Source: Paenibacillus oleatilyticus (GTDB lineage: Bacteria; Bacillota; Bacilli; Paenibacillales; NBRC-103111). Taken from it: 64,000 nucleotides of DNA. The notes below the pieces were generated by a model. It had not been told where the DNA came from and did not search any database. It saw only the letters and a list, made by a program, of their open reading frames with translations. Every line of letters starts with the position of its first letter. Within the stretch, counting starts at the first letter, position 1. A program made the translations under genes and the position numbers. The stretch lies in the NCBI RefSeq assembly GCF_018998565.1, contig NZ_JAHNZO010000003.1, forward strand, positions 124,001-188,000, read 5' to 3'. Positions 8,861 to 17,908 of the stretch are shown here, in pieces.

Positions 8861-9796
8861 TTATTCCTTGACCGAGCCGACAAGAACGCCTTTGACGAAA
8901 TAGTTTTGCAGGAACGGGTACACGAGCAGGATCGGCAAGGTCGCGAGCAGAATCGAGGCCGCTTGAATCGCTTGCGGCGACGTGTTCATGGCCGCGTCCA
9001 CGTTTATCTGTGCGCCGAGCTGCAGGAACGTATCGCTGGAGGAGACGAACAGCTCCTTCAAATACAGCTGCAGCGGCTTGTTCTCCGGGGTGTTGATGTA
9101 GATCAGCGAAGCGAAGTAATCGTTCCAGAACGCCACGGCGTAGAACAGCGCGATCGTCGCCAGCACGGGCAGGGACAGCGGCAGCGTGATGCGCCACAGG
9201 ATCGTCAGATTGCCCGCCCCGTCGAGCTTCGCCGATTCCTCCAGACTGTCGGGCAGACTCTCAAAATAATTTTTGATGATGAGCATGTTGTAAACGCTGA
9301 TCATCGCGGGCAGAAACAGGACCGGCAGCTTGTCGATCAGCTGCAGGCTTTGCATCAGGAGATAGGTCGGAATAAGCCCTCCGCTGAACAGCATGGTGAA
9401 AATGTACATCAGAATGAACCATTTCCGGCCGTGCAGCCGGGGTTTGGACAGCGGGTAGGCCGCCAGCGTCGTCATGAACAGCGCCAGCAGCGTCCCTGCG
9501 ACCGTAACAAACACCGAGACTTGAAACGAGGCGAGGAACAACGATTGGCTCATGACATACCGGTACGTGCCGATCTGCCAGTCTACCGGCAGCAGCGTGA
9601 CGCGCCCGGAAACGACGGCTTCCTCGCTGCTCAGCGACTTGGCGATCAGATTCAGGAACGGGAACATCGTGGTCAAGCCGAGCAGCACGAAGAACGTGTA
9701 GTTCAGCGCCGTGAACGCCCGCCCGGCGGGCGAAGCCGACATGCTGCTGCGGCGTGGGCGGAGTGCGGACTTCGCGGCGTGTGATATTTTAATCAT
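8861..9796 (-). CDS. Carbohydrate ABC transporter permease (LplC/YtcP type)
   Basis: 311 residues with six predicted membrane segments. It belongs to the inner-membrane permeases that pair with an LplB-type partner. The cytoplasmic EAA loop that contacts the ATPase is visible as LEESAKLDGAGNLTILW near residue 195, and the C-terminus ends in the typical FVKGVLVGSVKE. AAAGGAGG lies just upstream of the ATG. The gene follows the other permease by 13 nt and precedes the binding protein, in one operon. Confidence 0.9.
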   Translation of the reverse strand: MIKISHAAKSALRPRRSSMSASPAGRAFTALNYTFFVLLGLTTMFPFLNLIAKSLSSEEAVVSGRVTLLPVDWQIGTYRYVMSQSLFLASFQVSVFVTVAGTLLALFMTTLAAYPLSKPRLHGRKWFILMYIFTMLFSGGLIPTYLLMQSLQLIDKLPVLFLPAMISVYNMLIIKNYFESLPDSLEESAKLDGAGNLTILWRITLPLSLPVLATIALFYAVAFWNDYFASLIYINTPENKPLQLYLKELFVSSSDTFLQLGAQINVDAAMNTSPQAIQAASILLATLPILLVYPFLQNYFVKGVLVGSVKE

Positions 9797-9809
9797 GAGG
9801 TTCCTCCTT

Positions 9810-10736
9810 TTACCAGATGCCGCGCTTCAAATATTTTCGCGCCAGCCCGTTGCCGGTAACGATCAGCACGAAGGCGATGACGGATTCGAACAAGCCGACC
9901 GCCGTGGAGAAGCTGTAATCCTGCTCCCCGAGGCCGATCCGGTACACGTACGTTCCGATGACGTCGGCCACGTGGTAGACGCTCGGGTTGTACATGACGA
10001 GAATCTGCTCGGTTCCTGCCTCCAGAATCGACCCGAGCCGCAAAATGAACATGAGCAGGATGATCGGCACGAGGCCCGGCAGCGTAATGTGCAGCGTCTG
10101 CTTCCATTTGTTCGCCCCGTCCATCTTGGCCGCTTCGTACAGCTGCGGGTCGATGCCGGTCAAGGCGGCCAAATAGACGATCGTGCTCCAGCCGACCTCC
10201 TTCCAGCCGGCGGAGGCGACGAGCACGGAGCGGAAGACCTCGCCGTCCAGGAAAAACTTCACCGGCTCCCCGCCCAGCAGGGCGATCCACCGGTTCACGA
10301 CCCCTCCGTTCACCGACAGCAGATCGATGAACAGCCCGCTGACGATTACCCAGGACAAAAAGTGCGGCAGGTAGACGATCGTCTGAATGGTGCGCTTGAA
10401 CAGCATATGTTTCAGTTCGTTCATCAGAATGGCGACGATAATCGGGAGCGGGAATAAAAAAACGATTTTGTATACGGAAATGAGCAGCGTATTGCGAAAC
10501 ACTTGCAGGAAGCCCGAGGAGGTCAGCAGCTTCTCAAAATGCTTGAAGCCGACCCATGGGCTGGCGCTCATGCCGTCGAAGATGTTGAAGTCCTTGAACG
10601 CGATGACGATGCCGTACATCGGCGTATATTTGAACAACAACAGAAACAGCAGGCCGGGAACAAGCGCGGCATACAAATCCCAGTCTTGGCGGACATCGGC
10701 CCAGAGCCGGGCCCGTTTGATTTTGCCGGTTCGCAC
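9810..10736 (-). CDS. Sugar ABC transporter permease (LplB type)
   Basis: About 308 residues, six membrane segments. The N-terminal DLYAALVPGLLFLLLFKYTP and MYGIVIAFKDFNIF are typical of LplB permeases; the EAA loop is LYEAAKMDGANKWKQTLHI. The start is uncertain: a GTG at 10748 directly abuts the AAGGAG sequence and would leave no spacing, so the next in-frame GTG at 10736 is preferred (11 nt spacing). First gene of the operon with the second permease and the binding protein. Confidence 0.85.
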   Translation of the reverse strand: MRTGKIKRARLWADVRQDWDLYAALVPGLLFLLLFKYTPMYGIVIAFKDFNIFDGMSASPWVGFKHFEKLLTSSGFLQVFRNTLLISVYKIVFLFPLPIIVAILMNELKHMLFKRTIQTIVYLPHFLSWVIVSGLFIDLLSVNGGVVNRWIALLGGEPVKFFLDGEVFRSVLVASAGWKEVGWSTIVYLAALTGIDPQLYEAAKMDGANKWKQTLHITLPGLVPIILLMFILRLGSILEAGTEQILVMYNPSVYHVADVIGTYVYRIGLGEQDYSFSTAVGLFESVIAFVLIVTGNGLARKYLKRGIW

Positions 10737-11010
10737 GCGGTGCGGCACCTCCTTGGTTCGACGACGGTTTGCGGTGCGGGGAAGCTTGATTTCAGTGTAC
10801 CGGGGGGAGGCCCGGGAGGGTAGAAGAGGGCGATGACCTTTTTTGGTAGTTTGATTGTTTTTTGGCGGAAGGCAAGCGGAAACGGTGCTGAGTTACCACA
10901 GGTTGTCATGTGAATACCAAATAAAGTAATTATATTCCCTTATATGGGTTTATTTGAATTTTGTAGACTTAAAGTGGAAATCCCATTTAAAGCCAAGGAG
11001 AGTGGTTTGG

Positions 11011-12063
11011 ATGAAGAAAAGGTTTGGTTTATTGGCCGTTGCGGCAGCGGTCATGGCGGTGTTCCCAACGGCGATAAGCGCCAGCGATGCGCCGGGGCGT
11101 GCGAAAAGCGGAGACGCACCGGTGTCGATCGAAATGAGCGGGGTGGAAGTGACGGACTTCACGAAGACGGCGACGGCTGCGAAAATCGACGAGGTGCTGG
11201 CCAAGGCGCGCCAGGCGGGGATGGAGAGCGTACAAGCCCAAGGCTTGCAGAGAAGCGCGGCAGCGGTTGGACATACGGTCGATTACACGTTAATCGACGG
11301 GGATACCGCCTATTTCTATGAGAAAAGTCCGACGCAGGCGAAGGAGAAGGTTTACGTCTACGAAGCCGCAGCTTCGGAAGCGGGCGGCGATGCCGGCCAG
11401 CGGATTGCGGCAGCGGCGGGCAACCTTCCGGGCGGCATCGGGGGCAGGGCGGTTGTCAATACGAACGGCTCGTACCTCAACACGACGGTGCGATTGGCGA
11501 CGCCGAACCAGCTTGTTGGTGCGCCATCGGGAGCAACCTACACTTATGCGGGCTTTACCGGAACCTCCGGCAGCCAAGCGGTAGAAACCGATATGGGCTT
11601 GCAGTACAGCAATGCGTACAATAATCATAAATGGCTGCCTGTGATGGCCGTATTTAAAGGTTCCAAGACGTACGGCACGTTTGTGTCGCCTTATAATCAG
11701 GTGCAGTATAAGAACGGCTATAAGCCCGGTTCGGATGTAAACCTTACCGCTTACCGGAATTTGAACGGCAGCGTGCGACTCTCGATGAGCGGCTATGCCA
11801 TTTGCTCCGACATGACGTGCTCTTCCCAAGCGGATACGTACCTCACGTCGGTTCTGGAGGTGGCGAATGTCAATGTCTCCAGCGTAACCAGGTGGAAAAT
11901 GCTGGCGACCATTGCCGGCTCCGATAGCGTGACGGGAAGGAGCTATGCCCAATTTAAAAACGTGAACGTGGACGGCACGGCGCGAAATCCGGTCAAAGAT
12001 GTGGAGGATTATGCGACCGTCTCTGTTTCCGGAAACACTGCGACGATTACCGTTTCCAGATAA
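11011..12063 (+). CDS. Secreted protein resembling the YrpD family
   Basis: 350 residues. A signal peptide (KKRFGLLAVAAAVMAVFPTA, cleavage probably after ISA) is followed by a low-complexity stretch and then a beta-rich domain with GRAVVNTNGSYLNTTVRLAT, TDMGLQYSNAYNNHKWLPV and YKNGYKPGSDVNLTAYRNLN. These blocks recall the YrpD-type secreted proteins of Bacillus, whose function is unknown. The ATG at 11011 is chosen because AAGGAG lies 10 nt upstream and the signal peptide starts there; an upstream ATG lacks both. It is transcribed divergently from the ABC importer and ends at a strong terminator, so it is monocistronic. Confidence 0.55.
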   Translation: MKKRFGLLAVAAAVMAVFPTAISASDAPGRAKSGDAPVSIEMSGVEVTDFTKTATAAKIDEVLAKARQAGMESVQAQGLQRSAAAVGHTVDYTLIDGDTAYFYEKSPTQAKEKVYVYEAAASEAGGDAGQRIAAAAGNLPGGIGGRAVVNTNGSYLNTTVRLATPNQLVGAPSGATYTYAGFTGTSGSQAVETDMGLQYSNAYNNHKWLPVMAVFKGSKTYGTFVSPYNQVQYKNGYKPGSDVNLTAYRNLNGSVRLSMSGYAICSDMTCSSQADTYLTSVLEVANVNVSSVTRWKMLATIAGSDSVTGRSYAQFKNVNVDGTARNPVKDVEDYATVSVSGNTATITVSR

Positions 12064-12084
12064 CACTTGATTTTTGCGGAATCG

Positions 12085-12125
12085 AATCGAACAAGCCCTT
12101 ACCTGCGGCTTGTTCGATTTTTTTT
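12085..12125 (+). terminator. Intrinsic terminator of the YrpD-like gene
   Basis: Perfect 13-bp arms from AATCGAACAAGCC to GGCTTGTTCGATT, followed by a run of T up to 12125. Confidence 0.9.
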
Positions 12126-12149
12126 CGTTCCGGCGGCCGGTTCACGGCT

Positions 12150-13748
12150 TCAGGGCTTCATCTCCCCTGGCGTGACGCCCCAATATTTGCGGAATACCTT
12201 CGTAAAATAGCTCACGTCCCGATACCCGGCCAGCATGGCAGCGTCGTAAACCTTGGCGCCTTTAAGCAGAGCGGCTTTGGCGGCTTCCATCTTGCGCTCC
12301 AGCACGTACGTGGAGAACGTCTTCCCGGTTTCCTGCTTGAACAGCCTGCTCAAGTAGGACGAGTTGACATACAGCCGGTCCGCGACCGTATGCAGGGTGA
12401 GCTCGGAGTCCAGCTCCTTCTCGACGATGTCCAGGATCGTCCGGACCGTATCATGGCTGATGCATTGGCGCTGGTTCTGCACGTAAGCGGCGATATGACG
12501 GACCGTGCGGCTCAGCCATGCCTGGATCTGTTCCTTCGTCGTCAGCTGAAGCGGATTGTGGAAGAACACGTAGTCGTCCCCGGTCACTTCCTTGACCCGC
12601 CAGCCTTGGCGCTGGATCGTCCGGGTCAGCAGGCTGACGAAATAGAGCACATGCTCGTGCACATCGTCCACGGACCCGGCCCGGCCCATTCCTTCCGCCC
12701 ACAGCGCGGAAGCCAGCTCCTCCGCCTTGCCGGGATCGCCTGTCTCCAGCGCGATCTCAAGCCCTTTCTCCAAGGTCGGCTGCAGCGTAAGCGCGGAAGT
12801 CCCTTCCGGCTCCTCCCGGTACGGAATCGCGATATCCCGTCCGTACACTTTACGGCACAGCAACGCTTTACCGGCTTGAGCGTACAGCTTGTGCAGCTCC
12901 CCGGGGCCGCCGGTTGCCCCGCTGATGCCCGCGCTCGCCGTGAGCTTCAGACATTCTTTCACCTTTCCGAGGAGCCGGGTCACCGTCGTGTGCGCATGCA
13001 GCAGAACGCCGTTCGGGTCCTCGTCCGGTTCCGCATCGAACAGAATGACGGTACGGCCTTCCGGATCGGTAAAGCTCGAATGCCCGGACCGTTGAAGCAG
13101 CTCGCTGACGATGCTGTGGAGGGAAAATAAGAGGAGCTGCCGGTCCTTCGGGCCGAAGCGCGTATCCGATTCAGGGAGCGGGTCCATGTCGAGCACGGCG
13201 ACCGCCAGCTTCCGGTCCGGCTTCAGATCGAACTGCACGTCCTTGCCGTATTGCACCGCTTCGGGCAGGCTGTAAGCTCCTTCCGCCCAGCGCCGGAAGA
13301 AGCTGTTGCGCAGCTGCGGCAAATGCTGCCGCCATTTCTCCTGCAGCATCGCCTGATTGCTGATCCGCTCCAGCTCCTGCCGAAGCTGTTCGGCCGCTTC
13401 CAGCACGGCTTTCAGAATTTCTTCGTCCCCGGCAGGCTTCAGCAAATACTTCATCACCCCGACGTCCATTGCAGCCTGCGCGAATTCGAAATTATCGTGC
13501 CCGCTCAGGATGATCAGCTTCACCAGCGGGTCCAGTTCCTGCAGCTTTCGGGCCAGCGTGATGCCGTCCATCTGCGGCATTTCGATATCCAGCAGCACGA
13601 TATCCGGCTTCTTGCGTTCGAAGAGCTCCAGCGCTTCGAGCCCGTTCTCCGCCGTGCCGATCACTTCGATGCCGTGGTCCTCCCACGGAATATGATGCAT
13701 CAGGCTGTTGCGCAGGCGAATTTCGTCTTCGACAATGAATAAGTTCAT
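12150..13748 (-). CDS. AraC-type response regulator (YesN-like)
   Basis: 532 residues. Residues 1-120 form a receiver domain (MNLFIVEDEIRLRNSL, with the phospho-acceptor Asp near 54 in PDIVLLDIEMPQMDG and Lys in YLLKPAGDEE). The middle is a linker of YesN type. The last 100 residues are a double helix-turn-helix of AraC type (LTLHTVADRLYVNSSYLSRL and GYRDVSYFTKVFRKYWGVTP). It is the output of a two-component system with the upstream kinase and is likely to activate glycan uptake genes. The ATG at 13748 overlaps the kinase stop by 4 nt, with GAGGTG as binding site, so the pair is translationally coupled. Confidence 0.92.
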   Translation of the reverse strand: MNLFIVEDEIRLRNSLMHHIPWEDHGIEVIGTAENGLEALELFERKKPDIVLLDIEMPQMDGITLARKLQELDPLVKLIILSGHDNFEFAQAAMDVGVMKYLLKPAGDEEILKAVLEAAEQLRQELERISNQAMLQEKWRQHLPQLRNSFFRRWAEGAYSLPEAVQYGKDVQFDLKPDRKLAVAVLDMDPLPESDTRFGPKDRQLLLFSLHSIVSELLQRSGHSSFTDPEGRTVILFDAEPDEDPNGVLLHAHTTVTRLLGKVKECLKLTASAGISGATGGPGELHKLYAQAGKALLCRKVYGRDIAIPYREEPEGTSALTLQPTLEKGLEIALETGDPGKAEELASALWAEGMGRAGSVDDVHEHVLYFVSLLTRTIQRQGWRVKEVTGDDYVFFHNPLQLTTKEQIQAWLSRTVRHIAAYVQNQRQCISHDTVRTILDIVEKELDSELTLHTVADRLYVNSSYLSRLFKQETGKTFSTYVLERKMEAAKAALLKGAKVYDAAMLAGYRDVSYFTKVFRKYWGVTPGEMKP

Positions 13749-15589
13749 GCCAGCTTCACCTCTTGGTGCAGACCGGGATGGGGAGGCTCCAGCTCGTGAT
13801 TCTCCTTGCACTTCTCCAGCGGAAGAATCAGCGTCGCGGTCGTGCCCTGGCCCTCCGCGCTGCATAGTTGAAGTTCGGCCCGTTGGCCGTAAACGATGAG
13901 AATGCGCGACATGACGTTGCGCAGGCCGAACAAGTCCTTGGGGTTGCTTTGTCTATACGACAGCTTCCCCGATTCATATGCAGCCAGCTTGGCCAGCTCG
14001 CTGCGGATATGCTCCAGCCGCGCCGGGGGAATGCCGGACCCGTTGTCCTGCACGGTCAGCACCAGACAGCCTTCCTCCACGCGGCTGGCGATGAGCAGAC
14101 GGCCGTCTCTGCGCTTTTCCAGCCCATGAAGAATCGCATTCTCCACCAAAGGCTGCAAAATCAGCTTCAGCACAGGGACGTTCTTGCTTTCCTCGGAGAG
14201 CTCGTAGCTGACCGTGAACGAATCGAGAAAACGGAGCTGCTGCACCCGAATGTAATAGTGCAGGTGCGTGACCGTTTCTTCCACGGAGAACGTTTCCCGT
14301 CCTTTGCTCAGGCTCAGACGGAAGAAGCTCGACAAGTTCAGCACCATTTCGCCGATTTCGTCGGCGTCGTAATTTTTGGCGGTCCAATAGATCGAATCGA
14401 GCGTATTGTAGAGGAAGTGCGGATTGATCTGCGACTGCAAAAATTTCAGCTCCGTGTTGGCGAGCTGCAGCTGCTGTTCATAATAATTTTCGATCAGATG
14501 ACGCTGCTCTTCGACCATCTTGTTGAAGGCCCGGGTCAAGTAACCGAGCTCGTCGGCCCGGTCGTTCTCCAGCCGGACGTTAAAGTTGCCGCTTCCGACC
14601 CGCTTCATGCCCTTCAGCAAACGCTGCACGGGAGAAGCGATGCCGCTGTACACCCCCCAGGAGATGAGGCAAGCGAGCACGATACTGATTCCGATAATAA
14701 TGAAGGTATACATCCGGTTCAGGTTCGTTTCCCGGTACAATTCTTCCTTCGGCTGGGACAGCACGAGCGACCATTTGTAGTAGGCCGAATCGACCTTCGT
14801 CGAAATCTCGGACCCGCTTCCGCTCTCTTCGTCCGCGCCGTTCCGCGTCCGGTCGGCGCTTTCCGTTCCCGTCACCAGGTGCCCCTTATCGTTATAGAGG
14901 GCGATTTGCGCTTGCGGCGACGGCAGCAGCGACACGAGCAAGTCGAGCAGCTTGTCTTTGTTCAAAGTAATGATAAGCAGGTTCGGCTCGCGGTCCGGGT
15001 TGTTGAGATCCATCGTACGGACCAGCGAAATACTGTCCGTATCCATGACGGAGCCGAATGTCTGCCGTTCGGGAAACTCCATGTCGGGCATGACATAGGT
15101 AATGGCAGAGCCTCCGGCCTCGGCAAGCTCCTGCAGCCTCAGCACCTGAAGCGGATGCTCGATCAGCTTGCCTCCGTTAGTGGCGTTCAGCAGCATCCGG
15201 GAGGAAGCGTGATACAGCGAAATTTGGGAGACCATCGGGCTGATCGAGGTGACGCTGGAGAGCTCCTTCATGATCTCGAAAAAATTGACATACGATTGCG
15301 CCGTCAACTCCGGTCCCGTCTTGTTCAGCAGCCTCAGAATGTTGTTGTTCGTAGCGGCCAGCGTCGAGATTTGCTCGACATTTTGCAACGTGACTTCGAT
15401 ATAATCCATCGAAGAGGTCAGCGCGCCCTTGGTCCGCTCCTCGGTTTGCTCCAGCAGGATGCGCTGGGAACGGAAGTTGACGAACAGACTGACGATGACG
15501 AGAGGGACCAGCACGAGGACGAAATACACAGTGAGGCGGAGCTGAATTTTTTCCGTATACCGTTTGTATAACCAAGGCCACAGTCGCAT
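13745..15589 (-). CDS. Membrane sensor histidine kinase (YesM-like)
   Basis: 614 residues. One membrane segment near residues 15-40, an extracytoplasmic sensor domain of about 250 residues, a second segment (MYTFIIIGISIVLACLISWG, near 295-315), a HAMP domain, then the His-kinase domain with the phospho-acceptor His in INPHFLYNTLDSIYW (near 390), and a C-terminal HATPase with DNGSGIPP. This is the LytS/YesM class that senses sugars or cell-wall cues. The ATG at 15589 has GGAGGTG upstream and overlaps the stop of the binding-protein gene by one nucleotide (TGATG). Together with that gene and the response regulator it forms a three-gene operon. Confidence 0.92.
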   Translation of the reverse strand: MRLWPWLYKRYTEKIQLRLTVYFVLVLVPLVIVSLFVNFRSQRILLEQTEERTKGALTSSMDYIEVTLQNVEQISTLAATNNNILRLLNKTGPELTAQSYVNFFEIMKELSSVTSISPMVSQISLYHASSRMLLNATNGGKLIEHPLQVLRLQELAEAGGSAITYVMPDMEFPERQTFGSVMDTDSISLVRTMDLNNPDREPNLLIITLNKDKLLDLLVSLLPSPQAQIALYNDKGHLVTGTESADRTRNGADEESGSGSEISTKVDSAYYKWSLVLSQPKEELYRETNLNRMYTFIIIGISIVLACLISWGVYSGIASPVQRLLKGMKRVGSGNFNVRLENDRADELGYLTRAFNKMVEEQRHLIENYYEQQLQLANTELKFLQSQINPHFLYNTLDSIYWTAKNYDADEIGEMVLNLSSFFRLSLSKGRETFSVEETVTHLHYYIRVQQLRFLDSFTVSYELSEESKNVPVLKLILQPLVENAILHGLEKRRDGRLLIASRVEEGCLVLTVQDNGSGIPPARLEHIRSELAKLAAYESGKLSYRQSNPKDLFGLRNVMSRILIVYGQRAELQLCSAEGQGTTATLILPLEKCKENHELEPPHPGLHQEVKLA

Positions 15590-17094
15590 CAACGCACCTC
15601 CAGCTGCTTTTGATACCACTCGTTTACTTCCTTCGTGATTTCGTCGCCGCCCTCCCGCCTCCACCAGTCGGCATACGACTCGAACCGGTCCAAAGGAATA
15701 ACGCCGACGACCATCTTGATGAAAACGTCGAGGAGCGCGGACAGCTTCTTCTTGTACTTTTCCATGGCGGGAGTCGGGGGACCCCGGAATTCGTTGCGAA
15801 TGACGTTCCGCTCGACCGTCTGAATGTTCGAGTACAGCTGGAAGCGGGGGCCGAGCGAATCGAGCCGCTCCTTCAATAAGGCCGGGGAAGGCACATCGAC
15901 GAGCGAGGAGTACATGCCCCGGTACAGATGCTTGTCGTGCTCCGTAAAGTCGGTCACGATGCGTCCGTTCCGCTCGCTCCAGACTTGGTTCCGGAAGCCG
16001 AGCTTCAACTCGCGGCTGCCCTCCCCGGCGATGAAGTTCAGCATGCGGATGACGGCCCCGGCCCGGCGGCTATGGGCGGGAACGACTTGATACTGGCGGA
16101 TCAGCGATGTCTCGTACGTGCCCTTGCGCCCTGCCGGTCCGACAGGATAATCAAGGGGAATCCACTCGGCCTGCGGGTCGTTTTTCCGGTTCAGTTCAAT
16201 CGGTCCGCGCGTATCGTACCAGGTCGCCGAGAACAGTCCGACTTGACCGGATGCGACTTTTTGATCGAGGTTCCGGTTTTTGTTGATCGGAAATTCGGGA
16301 TCGAGGAGCCGCTCGGCGTATAGGCGATGGAGAAAAGTAAGCGCTTCCTTCGTTTCGGGCAAAATGTCCGCATAGACCAGTTTGCCGTCCCGTTCCAGCC
16401 ATTGGCCGAGCTGGACGCCGAACGCGCCGAAAAAAGGGGAGGACCGTCCCATCTTTTCGATCAGGATCAGTCCGAGCGTATCTTGCTTGCCGTTGCCGTC
16501 GGGGTCGCTGCGGGCAAACGCCCGAATGATCTCGTAGTATTGCTCCAACGTTTGCGGCGGCTTCAGGCCGAGCTTGTCCAGCCAATCTTTCCGCGCGTAC
16601 ATCAGCTCGATGCCGCGTACATCGTTGACGCTGGGAACCGCATAGATGTTGCCGTTGAACGTGACTTTATCCCAGGCCTCCTTCGGAATGCTCGCCTTCA
16701 GCGCGGGGCCGTAGCGGTCGATGTAGTCGTTCAGTGGCAGGAGGAGGCCGCTCTTGGCATAATTGGCGACCCAGACGTCGCTGAACACGCTCAGCATATC
16801 CGGAGGATTGCCGGAAGCCATAAGCGCGTTCAGCTTCACTTCATATCCTTCGGAAGGCGGCACTATGACGCGGATATCCAGATTCGTCCGCTCTTTGATA
16901 TAGTCGAGATACGGGTTACGGTTCTCGTTCAGGCCCTCGGGGAACGTAAATCCCAAGCTGTTCAGAACGACGGAGACCGGCTCCGGCGGGACGGCTTCCG
17001 GATTGCCGGTCCGGTAACATGAAGTCAGTCCGGCGACGCCAAGGATCGATGCGAGCAGCACAGAGCAACGAATCCGTTTCGCATTCACGGCCAT
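15589..17094 (-). CDS. Extracellular solute-binding lipoprotein linked to a YesMN system
   Basis: 501 residues. The signal peptide ends in a lipobox (GLTSC, Cys near 26). The body is an LplA-type binding protein: ARKDWLDKLGLKPPQTLEQY and the DPDGNGKQDTLG calcium-loop-like motif near residue 200 are typical. It has no permease neighbour. Instead its stop overlaps the start of the sensor kinase gene, so it may deliver a sugar signal to the kinase rather than, or as well as, feed an importer; that is inference. AAAGGAG lies only 3 nt before the ATG; a GTG two codons later gives better spacing and is an alternative start. Confidence 0.85.
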   Translation of the reverse strand: MAVNAKRIRCSVLLASILGVAGLTSCYRTGNPEAVPPEPVSVVLNSLGFTFPEGLNENRNPYLDYIKERTNLDIRVIVPPSEGYEVKLNALMASGNPPDMLSVFSDVWVANYAKSGLLLPLNDYIDRYGPALKASIPKEAWDKVTFNGNIYAVPSVNDVRGIELMYARKDWLDKLGLKPPQTLEQYYEIIRAFARSDPDGNGKQDTLGLILIEKMGRSSPFFGAFGVQLGQWLERDGKLVYADILPETKEALTFLHRLYAERLLDPEFPINKNRNLDQKVASGQVGLFSATWYDTRGPIELNRKNDPQAEWIPLDYPVGPAGRKGTYETSLIRQYQVVPAHSRRAGAVIRMLNFIAGEGSRELKLGFRNQVWSERNGRIVTDFTEHDKHLYRGMYSSLVDVPSPALLKERLDSLGPRFQLYSNIQTVERNVIRNEFRGPPTPAMEKYKKKLSALLDVFIKMVVGVIPLDRFESYADWWRREGGDEITKEVNEWYQKQLEVR

Positions 17095-17131
17095 CTACTC
17101 CTTTGGAAAAGGTGGTTTGGCTTTTACTTGC

Positions 17132-17719
17132 TTATCCCTCGCTCCGAAGCACGCTTTTGACCGCCTCTTGCCAGATGTCCTCATAGTTGAATTTGAAGCC
17201 GATCATCATAAAGTTACCGATGTTGTCGATCACCATCGTGAGCATATGCGCCTTGGCCGTAATCCGCTCGTCCGGAACGACGCCAAGCTTCGCGCCGTGC
17301 GTCAGCAGTTCCTCGAACCCGCTGGCGAACCCTTCGGTCACCGCGTGGAACCGCTGCTCGTACTTCGGTTCGTTGCGGGAGCCCCGGATCATGTATTCGT
17401 TCAGGATGCGGGGGAAGTATTCGTCCTGCCGTTGGTCCTCGATCATCCGGCAGCCGTCGGCCAGCAGCTTCGCTTCGAAGTTGTCTTTCGTATAGTTCTG
17501 GATGGAAAAGGATTTCGAAAAGTCGATTTCCTTCGCGATTTCATCGAAAAGAACGTCGATTAGCACATCTTTGGAAGGAAAATGATAGTAGATTGCGGGC
17601 TTGGAAATTCCCACTTCTTTGGCGATCATCGACAGGCTTGTTTTGTCAAACCCGTGCTCCGCGAACAGCCGGTAGGCGATTTCCAAAATTTTGGCGTAGG
17701 TTTCGTTGATAACAATCAC
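17132..17719 (-). CDS. TetR/AcrR family transcriptional regulator
   Basis: About 195 residues from the chosen GTG. The N-terminal helix-turn-helix is clear: ILEIAYRLFAEHGFDKTSLS followed by MIAKEVGISKPAIYYHFPSK. The C-terminal ligand domain is not recognisable. The frame stays open for 41 codons upstream without a well-placed start. The GTG at 17719 gives the normal TetR length but has no clear ribosome binding site of its own; a strong AAAAGGAGG lies about 90 nt further upstream, so the start is uncertain. It lies between the binding protein-YesMN operon and the ECF operon, all on the same strand, and may control either. Confidence 0.75.
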   Translation of the reverse strand: MIVINETYAKILEIAYRLFAEHGFDKTSLSMIAKEVGISKPAIYYHFPSKDVLIDVLFDEIAKEIDFSKSFSIQNYTKDNFEAKLLADGCRMIEDQRQDEYFPRILNEYMIRGSRNEPKYEQRFHAVTEGFASGFEELLTHGAKLGVVPDERITAKAHMLTMVIDNIGNFMMIGFKFNYEDIWQEAVKSVLRSEG

Positions 17720-17830
17720 TCCGTTAAACGTTTTGCTACAAAATCCCCAGAAAATTCCTGCTCTCACCAATACTTCTGCATCCTCGTGCGAAATCCCTCC
17801 TTTTCGAATGAGGGACATTCGGCCTGCCGT

Positions 17831-17885
17831 AAAACAAAACAAACAAGCCCTCTTCGAGAAACCGGGGAACCGGATCGAAGAGGGC
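17831..17885 (-). terminator. Intrinsic terminator of the ECF transporter operon
   Basis: Perfect 11-bp arms GCCCTCTTCGA and TCGAAGAGGGC with a 17-nt loop; on the minus strand the tail is TTGTTTGTTTTGTTTT. It lies 24 nt after the EcfT stop. Confidence 0.85.
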
Positions 17886-17908
17886 TATGGCAGCCGGATC
17901 GGGCAAGC

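Noticed and set aside
13868-15571. Long open frame on the plus strand opposite the YesM-type kinase gene
   Set aside because: It mirrors the codon structure of a well-supported gene on the other strand, is rich in Arg, Gln and His and has no binding site or domain. The same holds for 17582-18718 (+) and 60377-61417 (-).
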